Source of the DNA: Hyaloperonospora brassicae
Lineage: Eukaryota > Oomycota > Peronosporomycetes > Peronosporales > Peronosporaceae
NCBI GenBank assembly: GCA_947650285.1
Contig: CANTFL010001244.1
Coordinates: forward strand, 434,001 to 498,000
Reading direction: 5' to 3'
Length of the DNA stretch: 64,000 nt
Made by a program: the position numbers and the translations under genes
The notes under the pieces: model-generated
What the model was told of the DNA's origin: nothing
Database searches by the model: none
The model's input: only the letters and a program-made list of their open reading frames with translations
In this document: positions 15,773 through 27,365 of the stretch, in pieces
Layout: every line of letters begins with the position of its first letter
Position numbering within the stretch: position 1 is the stretch's first letter

Positions 15773-16762
15773 CTACTGCTTCGTCTCGCGAGCGTCGCGG
15801 AGGTCGTTGAAGAATGCTCGAAACGCGTCTTTCGGCCCCTTGTTCGTGGGTATGTAGTGGCCTCCAGGATGTAGCAGCAGCTTGGCATGAGTGAAAAGAC
15901 CCTTGAGAGCGAGACTCCGTTCGTTGTTCACTACGGCATCTGACTCGCCAATAACATGTAGCGATGGCAGATCAACCTGCACGTTGCTCGCGTACGTTGG
16001 ATCGCTGCACGCTCCTGCTGACACGAAGAACGCAAAGCGGAAGGCAAATGGCGTGGCCGAAGTGCTCACTGATGTCACACCGTAAACCACAAACGAAGCA
16101 ATTGACCGCAAAGCGTGCAGCTCAGCATCACGCAGTAGTAAGATAACTCTTTCGTTTCCCCCTCACACAGCTCAGCCCTGCCCAACGACGTACTTTGTCT
16201 TTGCAGGATCAACGACGCAAGGGTGCCCCCTTGACTGAATCCGAAAATGCCGTCAAAAGGTCCTTCTTCCTTCACATAGTTGGCAACGTACGCGATCGAC
16301 TCGTCCACGCGCTCGAGGCGTTCGTGTCCTCGATCGTCGTCATCGCGACTAAAGTCGAACCACGTTAATTGCTTTACCTTCTCGCCGGCTTTGCTACTAT
16401 CCTGCCACCACGAAGCAGGTGGTTGACCCAGCGCAAAGAGTTGACAAGAAGTACCATAACCTTTTTACAAAGCAACAAACTGTTGACCCTTCGTACCGAG
16501 TTGGCATGATCGAGTGACGTGGGCTCATAAGGCACAGCGAACGGTGCATCGAGACAGACTAAGCCAAAACAATGTCACCACATCAGGATCGAGTGACTTC
16601 AGTCGATGTACCTTGAGGGGTCATGCGTCCAGAGTGCAATTGTCGCTACGAACCAAACTCGACACTGGTCTTGAACGCCCTGCGCAATGCCGCAATGCGA
16701 CCGCGGAGTTTGAGACCATCTTGACGGTATCCGTGCAGACACAAGACGCGTAACTTGCTCAT
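15773..16762 (-). pseudogene. FSH1/OVCA2-type serine hydrolase, frame-broken
   Basis: Three exons: 16654-16762, 16194-16558 and 15773-16068, with GT-AG introns of 95 and 125 nt. Exon 1 starts MSKLRVLCLHGYRQDG, the family's N-terminal strand and oxyanion region. Exon 2 has CLDAPFAVPYEP, the WWQ motif, PFDGIFGFSQGGTLAS with the nucleophile serine, and the intron falls soon after. Exon 3 has FRFAFFVSAG, then LPSLHVIGESDAVV with the acid residue and HPGGHYIP with the catalytic histidine. Size and order fit the ~220-250 residue family of small alpha/beta hydrolases with esterase activity. The exons sum to 770 nt, one short of a whole frame, and the break lies between about 16440 and 16510, after PYEPTS and before LFALGQPPASWWQ. 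Either a one-base deletion made it a pseudogene, or the assembly has an error, or an unusual mini-intron exists. All catalytic residues remain. Confidence 0.75.
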
Positions 16763-16832
16763 GATTGAGTGGTCGAGATGGGACGAAGATTTGATAGTGT
16801 GTGACGTCTGCGAGTGCTACAACGCATTGGAG

Positions 16833-17194
16833 CTATACGGTTTGAAAGAGAGAAAGACGAAGAGCTGGAGAGATAATAGACAGAGGGGAAGAAAAAGATG
16901 GAGATAGGAAGGTGCAAGGCTTTGCAATGACAACACTGTGGTCACCTGCGATAGACACCAAAAGTGCCAAGACACTGTAGTTCCACGCGTTGTTGAGTAG
17001 ATTGGTCATCCCTTGACGAGTGCTGGCGACGACTTGTCGCACGTTCCTTGGCTGTTCTTTGCTGGTCGTGAGGCTGGACAAGCGAAAGGAAAAGTGGGAC
17101 ATTGGTGTACAAATCGAAACTTTGGTCTAACGTCGCAGCGACACTAGCCATGTCTGCGACGTGTATCGCTTTCATGTTGCAAGGCTACTTGATC
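16833..17194 (-). CDS. C-terminal exons of an unrecognised protein
   Basis: Two exons join in phase: 17145-17194 (reading VALQHESDTRRRH) and 16833-17073 (reading KEQPRNVRQVVASTRQGMT, then NLLNNAWNYSVLALLVSIAG), across a 71-nt GT-AG intron with a pyrimidine-rich acceptor. The second exon either runs open to the stop at 16833 or has a further in-frame intron starting GTGACC near 16945 and ending at CTCCAG, both giving the tail ALRLSLFQTV. A hydrophobic stretch near the end could be a membrane anchor. Upstream exons were not found with confidence. The stop is 70 bp from the start of the serine hydrolase on the same strand. Confidence 0.35.
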
Positions 17195-17576
17195 CTGCAA
17201 ACAGGAGTCACTGACACTGCTTGAAGCGACAGAGATGCAGGACGTAAACAAATCGTTGCCAGTCAACAAGATGTCGAAAGCGATCGATGCAGTACATGTG
17301 ATGGACGATTCTATTGCGCAGCATCGGCAGCTTTGTGTGTTGTAAAACATGTTGCTGGCTCGCCCAAGTGACCTGCTCGTGTCTATCGTATAAGCACGTT
17401 GAACGTTTATTGACTGTGCTTGGTACTTGTCACTCCCACATCGAAAGTAATCTCATCTGCGTGACGTTTGCTATACAGCTACGACAATCACCGTACGTCC
17501 AGATCGAGCTACTTTTCGTAGAAACATAGTGATCATTTGCGTTCGAAAGTAGCCCGCACGAGAAAGTCTGCAAGCA

Positions 17577-18056
17577 CTAGCTGCGATGACTGATAATGTT
17601 TTTTCCTTCGCCTGCGTTCTCAACCTGTCTCCAAGCGTCATTGCTGTAAAGTCGGGTGGCTGCCAGTCGTAATACGTGCGCGATGATCGGAACGCTAGCC
17701 TTAATCTGCACAAGCATGTCCACCCCGCTGAAAATGCTGTTGAACATGATCGTTTTTATCATCGAGTGAGCTTGAGCCCAGTGCTTCAATCGTAAACCGA
17801 GGAGCACATTGCTGCGTGCTGACGGTGTTATCAACGGAAATAGTGATCGATTCTGCTTGAATAACGTTAAGCGCTTCGTGAGCAGCCTTGTGCTTCTGTC
17901 GGTATCGAAAGAATCGGATGCCCGCAAGATACTGCCGCTCAATTCACTACTCAGCAAGTTGTAAATTTGTTCATCGTAGCATTCATTTGAGCCGATTTCA
18001 GATGCACGAAGAGATCCACAAAGAAAAGAAGGCAAGAGCAAGCAAAGCAGATATAT
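17577..18056 (-). pseudogene. RXLR-effector-like gene truncated by a gypsy LTR
   Basis: The frame is open for ~159 codons but lacks a start codon. At the LTR border it begins IYLLCLLLPSFLCGSLRASE, the hydrophobic core and cleavage region of a signal peptide. About 40 residues later it has STRLLTKR, an RLLT variant at the position where RXLR effectors carry RXLR. The C-terminal ~90 residues are helical in character with spaced Trp and Leu/Tyr (LRLKHWAQAHSM; RLYSNDAWRQVE), as in WY/LWY folds, and contain no cysteine core. The LTR of the element at 18057 begins exactly where the first residues should be, so the start codon lies beyond the insertion or is lost. The effector call is tentative: no EER motif follows and RLLT is degenerate. 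Confidence 0.4.
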
Positions 18057-18595
18057 TGTAACGGGGTTACATAACAGGTGTGGGTGTAACCGGTTACATA
18101 ACAGGTGTGGTACACAAGGGACAGAGTCTCATTAAAAATGATATCCGAACACCATATCACTTGTCGAGGGATGAAGTGTGTCAGCCACCGAATTACGAGA
18201 TCTTTTAGGAGGTATTAATTCGAACAGTAGTGACTAGGTTCAGTACGTTGTTCTGAAGTGTTCTTTTAGGTTAAAAGAAAGGAATAAAGTTCAGTTCCCA
18301 TTTTGATCAACATAAGACACGAGCCTCACGAGGCGTCTTGATCGTAAGAGCTAGCAACGCCTGTGAAGGTAGCTGCTCTCGAGCACTCTGTGCTGTTGAT
18401 TCTTTGAATCGTTTGGTCCCCCTGGAACAGGGACCGTAAGCTCTCTGAGCTGTTGACTCTTTTAGACGGGTTCTTTGAACCCAACCTTAGCTCTCTGAGC
18501 TTGTTGACTCTTTGAGTCGGGTTCTCTGAATTTTAAGTTGCTCGTTGAGCGTTAAAGTCTTCCTCTGACTTAAGGAGCTGTGTAGCTCCGCTACA
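18057..18595 (+). repeat. 5' LTR of the third gypsy element (539 bp)
   Basis: It starts TGTAACGGGGTTACATAACAGG and ends CTCCGCTACA. Just inside the left border a 26-bp unit containing GTTACATAACAGGTGTGG is present twice in tandem. The right half has three degenerate repeats of a unit containing TCTCTGAGCTGTTGACTC (about 18360-18540). It is followed directly by CTTGGTAGCACCCG, a plausible primer-binding site. Confidence 0.7.
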
Positions 18596-18612
18596 CTTGG
18601 TAGCACCCGTAG
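18596..18612 (+). other. Candidate primer-binding site
   Basis: CTTGGTAGCACCCGTAG follows the LTR end directly. A TGGTA start is usual for sites that pair with the 3' end of a tRNA, but it does not continue as the common initiator-Met site, so the tRNA is unknown. Confidence 0.35.
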
Positions 18613-18654
18613 TCAATATACGCCTGAGGGGGTAACGACTGATCCTCTGTGAGG

Positions 18655-19860
18655 ATGGAGCAATCCACATTCCTCTTTGAGGCCCAAAAGGTCGCGCTTG
18701 ATAAGATGACCGCGGCCGTGGGCCCTGAATACGTTGAGTTTCTAGCTGCGCAAGGTCCCGACGTGCTCAACGCGCATGTCGAGACCTTCATGCAGTATGC
18801 AACGGCACTTTTAGGGCAGGTTTAACAACAAGTAGCGTCGGCTATGCCAACACGCTTTGTGGCAATGCCAGCCGAAGAGGCTAAGCCTCGTCCCCTCAGG
18901 GTGGACGTCAAACATTACTCCGGAAAGGTGGGAGAGAAATTCGCCCTCTAGATCCGTGAGATCGAGACGGCCATGAGATCTGTCTTGGTCTCACTTGAGC
19001 ATCAGCGAGTCTCGCTGGCCATCTCTAAGCTCGATGGGAGAGCTAGGGAGTGAGATCTGACGTGCAGCATGTCGGCTGTCTTGACGTTTCCCACATTTCG
19101 CCCAAGCTAAAACTTTTGCGAGTTTTTGCCGCCTAACCAGGTCTATCGCGTGCACTCACGCTTCTTATCTACCCGGTAGGGTAAGAATGAGTTAACGGAC
19201 TATGTCCAGGAGTTGAGAACTCTGATGACTGCTATGCAGTCTGACCCTCTCCCTGAGACTGTCTACGTGACAGTCTTCATGGAAGGTCTTCGCGATGCCG
19301 TTGCCAGGACCGAGGTCTTTTGGGTCCATCCCTCTACTTTTGAACAAGCTGCGAGCATCGCTCAAAATGCTGAGCCCACCTTCAAGTCGTCCAGACTTGG
19401 GTGGAATGGGTACAACCCAAGCTTTGCGAGGGCAACCTCTGCGAGCACCTCGGCTTACTGTAAGCTAGAACCGATGGATCTCAGCAATGCTGAAGATGAA
19501 GATGAAGCTGAGCTTCATGTTTCACAGAAACGACAGGAAGTGAGACGCTGTTACATGTGCGGAAGCAGTAAACACTTGCTCCCCACTTGTCATTTGCGTA
19601 AGCAACGACCGACTCCTATGGGTCAAAAACCAAGCCCCAACCAGAAACCTGGTATGGAACGGGGGAAACGTCAGCACCCAGTAGGTGCGGGGCGCCCTAC
19701 TGGGGTAGAAATGAATTCTGTCACTTCTCTACGGGGTAGAGCAACACAGGGCTTATCTCCACAGAGCTCCGTGCCAGCAAGCACAGAGCGTGGATACAAG
19801 CCTGGCTTGTTAGTCGCCGAGGCGATAGTTAAAGGCGTTGAGAAGCACTGGTCGATATAA
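18655..19860 (+). pseudogene. gag: gag of the third gypsy element
   Basis: From the ATG at 18655 the frame reads QKVALDKMTAAVGPEYVEF and later VDVKHYSGKVGEKFAL, typical of gag capsid starts in this element group, but is cut by stops near 18822, 18949, 19051, 19108 and 19180. The last part is open for 215 codons (19213-19860) and has the zinc knuckle CYMCGSSKHLLPTC preceded by an acidic stretch. It would package the element RNA. It is not functional. Confidence 0.8.
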
Positions 19861-19992
19861 ATCGATTCTGTGGCGTCATGCAACTATGCTAGACGCCGTT
19901 CACTTGAAAGGAGTCAGCAATATGCTGAGGCGCTCAAAGCGCACGACGGCGATTCCATCACTGTTCGGTAAGCGACGGGTAGTCGCGTTACT

Positions 19993-21557
19993 GTGCTTAT
20001 AGTTCCGTTGAACTTGGGCGTGAAGTTTTTGAACTTTGATAGCACAGAACGCTGTCTTGTCCTTGATTTGGATTCGAGATATGATCTCATCCTAGGCACG
20101 GCCTGGCTTGAACGCCATGAACCATGGATCGATTGGAGGTCTAAGAACTTAGGCGCAACGCGCAATTTTCCTAGTGAAGTTTTGGAGGGTCATGAACCCA
20201 CCTCCGCTAGGCAACAAAAGCGCTATTGGCGCGAACCATTGACGGAAGATGTCAATGTGCTGGACATTGGTATGTCAGAGTTAATTATCTTCAACGTCTA
20301 TGACATGAATATCAAGCGGAGCTCTTTTACCGTATGTGAAGAGGGTCGTACCCCGTTGAGTGATACTCGTTGTGATAATGAGTCACTGTCATGCTGCAAG
20401 CATGGTTGGTATAGGATCTAGACATCAAGAATGTAATTCCTCTGATGTGAGTGGGGTGGCACGTGAAATTCCACTGAGTGAGGGCGGCCTAGATGGCACC
20501 TCACTGAATGTCGGTAATGACATTGTTGGCGAGAAGCTAGAGTGTTCAGGACTAGGCCCGGATGCTGTACGTGAAGTGATACGTGTAAATCCACTGGGTG
20601 AAGTGTACGAGCTACGTAACACTGCACCAGATGTCGTTCAAGACATGAGCTCTCGTATAGAGCGTACTAAGATAAATAGCAACCACGGGACCCTACTGTC
20701 CCGGCCTCTAGGAGGCGTAAGGTTTCTTTGAGAAAACAATCCCAGCGTCGGGTGGAAACGGTTAAGCGCCCAACGTCTAATAAGTCACGAAGTGATAATA
20801 GTAATAATACACTATATACACTTGTCAATGGGTTGACTGGCCATGTTGATGGCAACATTAGTCTTGAGACCCTTCCATTCTTGGATACTCTCTTTGACGT
20901 AGACGAAATGTCGGACGGCGAAATTAGCCAAGCCTTGCAGGAAGGATAATTATATGAGTTAGTGGTCATTCGGCCGGATGAAGAGTTGAACGCATCCTCG
21001 CTATTGGACGAGTCCTTCCTGGAGGACACGAAAGTGACACTTGGTGCGCGTAGTGGATCTTCGATCCTTAAGGATCCTCTTGATCCATTCTATCCTTGGT
21101 TTAGGGATTTTAAGACGTGGTGTGGTACGACCCTCTGTCTGTCCTACCGCCTGATAGAGGTGTTCGTCATGAGATTGACTTAGCTCCGGAAACTAAATAC
21201 TGCGTCACTCGGCAGTGTCCTTTACCAAAGGAACAGTGTGACGTCATTGACGACTTCTTTCGTGCTGAGCACGCGGCCGGTATGGTTCGTGAGAGCAAAT
21301 CTACTTATTCCACACCGACCTTCTGTGTCAGAAAGCCCAATGGAAAGTGGCGCATTGTTCATGCTTACAATAAACTTAATGATACCAACATCCTGACTCA
21401 GGCACCAATCCCTAGAACAGATGTTATTCAGAACAATATGGTGGGATGTAAAATGTTCAGTGAGCTTGATTTAGTCGATGGATATTACCAGTTGCTCATG
21501 CGTGAGAGTGGTATCCCGCTGACAGCAGTCAGTACCCCTAGCGGTATGCTCTGGTAG
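19993..21557 (+). pseudogene. pol: Protease region and reverse transcriptase of the third gypsy element
   Basis: The protease part reads LDLDSRYDLILGTAWLERH and PWIDW (about 20060-20140), the second half of a retropepsin-like fold. An Arg/Ser-rich connector follows with several stops. RT is open at 21117-21557: IDLAPETKYCVTRQCPLP, VRKPNGKWRIVHAYNKLND, ELDLVDGYYQLLMRE. A TAG follows at 21555, and in the continuation the catalytic box reads YFNVIFVHS, so its catalytic aspartates are lost. Confidence 0.8.
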
Positions 21558-24500
21558 TGGCTTGTTATACCACAGGGGTTGTCAAATGACCCAGCTACAT
21601 ACAATCGTCTTGTGATGCAACTGTTTAGACCTCATCGAGGTTATGCATATACATACTTTAATGTCATCTTTGTCCATAGTCGTGCTATGAACGGTCGGTT
21701 GGATGTGGATGATCATATCAACCATTTACGAGCGGAGATCGAGTGAATGCGCACAAATAAGTTGTATGTCAACGCGTCCAAGTGCATTTTTGGTGCGGAA
21801 GAGATTCCCTTTTTAGGGTGCTTCATCGGGAAGCGAGGCGTTGAGCTAACCCGCTAAGGTAAAAGCCATAGTTTATTGGCCGGTTCCTAAGATGTCGAAA
21901 GACAGTACAAATCAACAAATGCTGGAGGCACACGTACATAGAGAAGATCAGGATTCAGTCAAACAATCGACGAGTTTTGGAGGGTGGTGCAATGTGTCTT
22001 AACGTCTCGTCGAGCCGATATTCAGCGTGACAAACGCTTGCAACTACTGGGCGAAGTCCACATCGCGATCGCTCACTATCTTCATCTTCAGATGGGACGG
22101 GGAGAGTAATACAGCGAAGCTGAAAGCTCATCCGTATAACGACTTGACCTTGAAAAGCCATTTCATCGTAGAGAAGCGGGTGTATAAGTGGATGACTATT
22201 CCAGCGAGAAAAGTATGCGTAATCTTTAGCAGCTGAAGCAGAGCGAGCCCTTCACGCTCCGCAGGGTGGCAATTTATCTCCCTCATTTAACACTCGACCA
22301 CAAAACCGAAACGGCTGGAACATTCCGTCGTAAATTTGCATTGTACTGCTCAACGCCCAATAATTAGCAAAATCCATCACATGAACGTCGGTTGTGAATT
22401 CAAAATGACGCCTATCTGGAGCTTTGACGAATTTTTGTTGCAGTATAGCGAAGGAGAGCGCGCCCCGACCAGATTTGCTTCTGACAAGAAGTCTTCATCC
22501 TTGAGTTAATACAGTATTACTTCATACACACCGATGTCTTGGATGAGACGGTTGTAAGAGCAAATTGCTACGCGAAACGCTTGCATACTCGTATTAACGC
22601 TAGGAATGGCTACTCGGTGAGTTTGACCATTTTCGCCGGGTAGGCTACAATTCCCGTGCCGTCACTTTGTGTGATAGGAAGTGTACTTGAGGCTGCACAA
22701 AGATGCTCGTTGTGAAGCTGATGCTAACTCGAAACTCCGTAAATGTTATCAAAAACCGGTTGAGCGTCGCTAGAAATTCGTCGAATTATTTCCTTCCATA
22801 AAATATATTCATGTACTATTGGCTCCGGGTAAGTGGGGAAAAATGTCGATTCATCACGTTTGCCCGTGATAAATACGTTGCTCGTCGGATCATTGATCAA
22901 ACGTTGCAGCGGATCAGACTCGTCAAGTGATCGGTAGTTGGCATCGATCTTCGTCAACGTCAATTTACCAGGACCAAACTCGTTGAACGCTGTGGTTTTG
23001 GCAGCATGATTACTCGCGGTTTCATCTTCGACAACTTTTACTTTAGTGGCAAAGACTTGCCATCCATCTTTCACTTAAAATATTCCCACAGCGCGTTGTC
23101 GACGAGTTGTTGGTACATTATGGATGCATTGTGAAGTGTAAACGGCATCGCAACCACTCTAAATGCCCCAGAGCACATGCAGGCGCTGAAACGTAACTTG
23201 ATCGTTCAGTCATCATTACCGCCCAAAATCCACTGGCTGTATCAAATGAGCAAAATTACTGGTAGCTTTTTAGATAGGTAAGCAAATCGTCAACCAAAGT
23301 CATTAATTATATCATCCTAGCCGTAATATCGTTGACGAGTTTATAATCGATGCATAACCGGATGTCAACGATATTCTTCTTTAAGATGATCAGTATGGGC
23401 GACACCCAAGGACTTCGGGAAAACGAGGTCAGTCTTGCCTTCACCAAAACTTTCAACAGCTCGAACAACTTCAATAGGGGGCGTTGTGGAACCCGTCTTA
23501 CCCGTCGCTTGATAATAAAATGACCTTAGACGACAATATCACACACTACTCCATATGCTAAAGGTGGTAGAGCGTTACCACTGGAGATTATGTTTATTCG
23601 TGTTTCTGCAATACACCAATCAACTTTGCTCGTTTAGCGTCCGTGTGGACAGTGCATACCACATTTTCCCCGGTGCAATGCAGCTGGTTTGGTGCTAACT
23701 TAATGAGATAGAATTATCAAGAGAGTTCTTGAGTGTAATCTACCCGGTCGATGTCGCCCGCAGTATGCTCGAAATCTGAACTTACGATTGGAGGAGGTGC
23801 CGATGGGTCATCTGTATGCGTCGCATCCACCGCCTATAACGCACAAAATAAACGGCGCTCTAGGTTGTCAAACTGCGACACGAGCCTTCTTTTCATCGTA
23901 TCACATCCGTCTCGCGATTTTTCGAGTCGATCGGCAGAACTTGTTCCGGTATCAAGCTTACCGTCTGTAGCGCACGACTCGCCAAGTTGAGTTGAATATC
24001 ATAGGGCGATACCATCACTTTTAACTCCCTTTCATGTGGATGAGAATAATTGGCTCACAGAAGTAGAGTTTACAGAAAATCTTCCGGTGGCCGATGCGTC
24101 TTCTAGTAGCGTAATGTTCTTAGTATCGTGTGCACGACCCAAATCGGTCTGGGTAAATCTATCTTCGATTCACTCCAGGGGTATATTGCCTGCTCTGTCG
24201 GAAGTATTTGTTCTGTCATTGCAAACGTAATCATCCCACAATATGTTAAATATAAATATATGTATAGGTCATGTGTAAGCTCGCCGCTCGACAGAAGGCT
24301 GTTGTTGACTCAATCATTTCGCATACGAATGTTGTTATATCTTATATAACCGTCCGTATATCACATTTGTCATATGCTTATACCTGCCAGTAGTGATACT
24401 TAGTCGCATTATTTCTTACGTAATGTTAGTGTCGCGTTAGCACTTAGTGTGGTGGCCATATCAAGACTGGAAAGTGTGATGGTCACGAAGAACTTCTCGT

Positions 24501-26094
24501 CTAGACGTTCTTTAGCCGTACTCCCGTTGCCGTCCCTTTCTTAATTTACGTCACGGTCGGCACGAGTATGGTATTCGACGGATCATTAGCTTATGAGTAA
24601 ATTCGCCGAGATGGTTTTTTCGTTGTAACCGGAGATCTCCAAATATAAACGGATCAAGACATCCAATGAGTTAGCCGAGCAGTCAGCAATTTCATCTCCG
24701 TATATAAGGTCATCGACTTCTTTCGTCGAGCTTAATGCAGCTATGGAGACTTCTTCTGATGGTTTGGCTGCCGCGATGAACAAGTCTAGTCGGATGCCGG
24801 CTAGTATCATGAAATCCAACCCGAGGTTTGAGGTCGACTCCCGCATGATCTGGCATATATCACGTATTAACTTCGTAAACTACTTCCTATCCTAGAGTGA
24901 TCTTCACTGCTATTTGTGATAGGGCGATGACCTTCGACTTTCCTATTTTTTAAAGATTAATGTGTTTGTTTGTTGCTCATCGTGAGCCGTCGTAATCATT
25001 CATTGTAAGCGAGTGATTTGCTAATGGCCAAAATGTTAGGGTCTGCATCCAAAAATATCTTGGTTCGTTCGTCGTTGACAGCACCCATGATTAGCGCTCT
25101 ATCCGTACTCGTCGATAGAACTTCTTTGACGATAAACATTCCAATTGTTCTCCAGGAAGCAGCTACAATTCTCTCGTCTCCCTGATCTTAGGACACAGTC
25201 GTCTAGTTGTGTCCATTCTATCGGATAATCGTTCTTCAACATCATCCCAATCATCTAGTTCTGTCTCTTGGTTTTCTCCTCCCCACTCGTAGGCATGTTG
25301 CGTATCCCCAACGAAGGCAAACACGAAGTTTGCTTCTGATGCTGGTTCAAATGACTTTGTCATCTCGCTGTTATCCGACCCAGTCAGAGTCGGCTAGCCT
25401 GCTATTTTATATGACTCTACGATAATCGGTCATAGAGGTCCTCTAGCACAGTCAATTTATTCACCGAAGGCTTGACGAACATAGCCAGGTTTTGAAATCG
25501 TGCGAGCAACTTGCACAGAGGGACATCATGCGCACGTCTACAGAACTTGTACCGTCTTCTGCAAAAATTAGCGTCGTGTCCCACGCCATCTCATACACCG
25601 CACGGTCCATACATGAGACGCTCTCGTGACTAATCGGTTTATTCATGTCGGTACAATCTTTCACGTCGGCCGTGCGTCTTGCCGACCGTGTTACCAGAAA
25701 TAAGTGGGATCGCGGGTGATCGTGGATGTCGACTGGGTTTCGGATCTGACTTTCCTTTGCTTCTACTCCCTACCAGTCCGTGTCAGAGTCGAAACTGTAG
25801 CCACTCAGGTGTTCTTGTGCGCTTCCGTCACTCGACGGATCGTACAAGTTGGTATTTACGGCTCCCTCTGCGCTCATCGAGCTCTGCTCGCAGATCTTAC
25901 GTGGATGCCGATTCTAGGGTGACGCGTCGACTGTATTTATAATCTCTGTTGCTGTTCCATACCTAGCCGACCTTGTCGGTCATCATCGTGAGTCATCCGA
26001 CGGTAATTCTGGCAATCAGGTCGGCCACTTTAACTTTTGCCAAACCTCGACTCGCGTCTCGGTTCACTCCGATTAATACCATCATCCTTTTCCT

Positions 26095-27354
26095 CTATAG
26101 GATATTCCGTGTCTCTTCTTTGTGACGACTTAGCCCTTGTCCGTCATTTGCTTGATCATGATGTTTCTTTCGCTTCTCACCGAGCAATCGATCACTGATG
26201 ATCTTTTCCACGCCCTGGATATCATCAAGTCTCTGCGAGTAGATCAGATCCATCAAATTGTCGTCACCGCAGTTTAATAGGAAGTGCATGACGTGGTAGG
26301 CAGCATTCGCACCTCCTTTCTCATACTGCATCTGCGCCTTCCGTGCATAACCTTTCAGTTGCAGAAGGAAGTATAACACGTGCTAGGTCTCACTACACAT
26401 CGCCGAGTGGTTACTCGATCTAAAGTACTGGTAGAACTGCGAGTAGGTAATAGATAATAAGCTTCACTGAGCAGCTTCCACTTCCACTGAGTCTTCTTCG
26501 GGAGTTGTCGAATCATTCTTGGCTGCTTTGTTCAGACAAAGCGAAAACTTTTTGCAACACTCGTCTTGCGGTTGACACGTCCCCTTCATCTCGTTGATGA
26601 AACGTTTTATCCATTGCGAGGCATCGTCATAAGGATAGCGCTTCCACTCAAAATTGGCGATATTTTCTAATGGCGCGTGTATGTGCTTATTTCCATGACG
26701 TCTCCTCTTTCTCTTCCAGCATTACCGTAGCTCAACTGTCCATTGAGCCTATATGATCGCTCATCGACCCCTTAATCATCTTCGTACGCGTCTTGATCGT
26801 CTTCGTAGTGCTCATCACCTGTCCTCATTTCCGTCGCCTCTTGATACCTCGGTCGTGGAGTCTCTACCGTCCGTGAAGTGCGCGGTGGTGTAGCCATGTG
26901 GATATCACTTTGGTACGGCGTGTCTTCCACCCTCGAGAAGACTACTCGTTTTTGGCTGTGGGGGATTCAGCAGCGGCGTGTTCACCGGTACCATGTCTTC
27001 ACCTTCTTGCACGACTTTCTCGTCGAGGACTGGTGCTGGTCTCATTTCTTCCAGCAGCACCATGTACGTTTGAGTTCAATGGTTCAAAAGAACGAAGGAC
27101 TTCTTTCCGCCTTGTAACCCGAGTACTTTCTTTAGCTTACTATTCCATCTTACCAAATCGCTGCCCACCAAGCAAACCTTAGAGTCCAATAACATCAGCT
27201 TCATGGGCACCATTTCGCACTTGGACCGCATTTCTGGTAGAAGCAGCAACGTGCTGTCGACTAGCTGTCCGAGAGCCATGCTGTTACGGAATTTCATTAT
27301 CTCATGTCCCAGGTTCGGCCGCGCTGCTTGGTATACTGACTTTGGCTTAAACAT
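26095..27354 (-). pseudogene. gag: gag-like relic of the minus-strand gypsy element
   Basis: Two minus-strand ORFs (27076-27354 and 26095-26379) flank a stop-filled middle. The first begins 12 bp inside the LTR border and reads GQLVDSTLLLLPEMRSKCEM. The second reads QLKGYARKAQMQYEKGGAN and HFLLNCGDDNLMDLIYSQRL, a capsid-like helical pattern. The assignment rests on position next to an LTR and on the downstream RT trace, not on a diagnostic motif. Confidence 0.4.
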
Positions 27355-27365
27355 ATGGATACAGC

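Larger units (their letters stand above)
18057..21950 (+). mobile_element. Decayed Ty3/gypsy element with 5' LTR, gag, protease region and RT
   Basis: A third sense-strand gypsy element, different in sequence from copies 1 and 2 but sharing the TGTAACGGGG LTR start. Its 5' LTR (18057-18595) is followed by a gag with stops, a protease-like region and an RT that fades at about 21900 within the VYWPVPKMSKD connection. No RNase H, integrase or 3' LTR is seen, so the element is truncated. It is inserted in the signal peptide of the effector-like ORF on the opposite strand. Confidence 0.85.
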
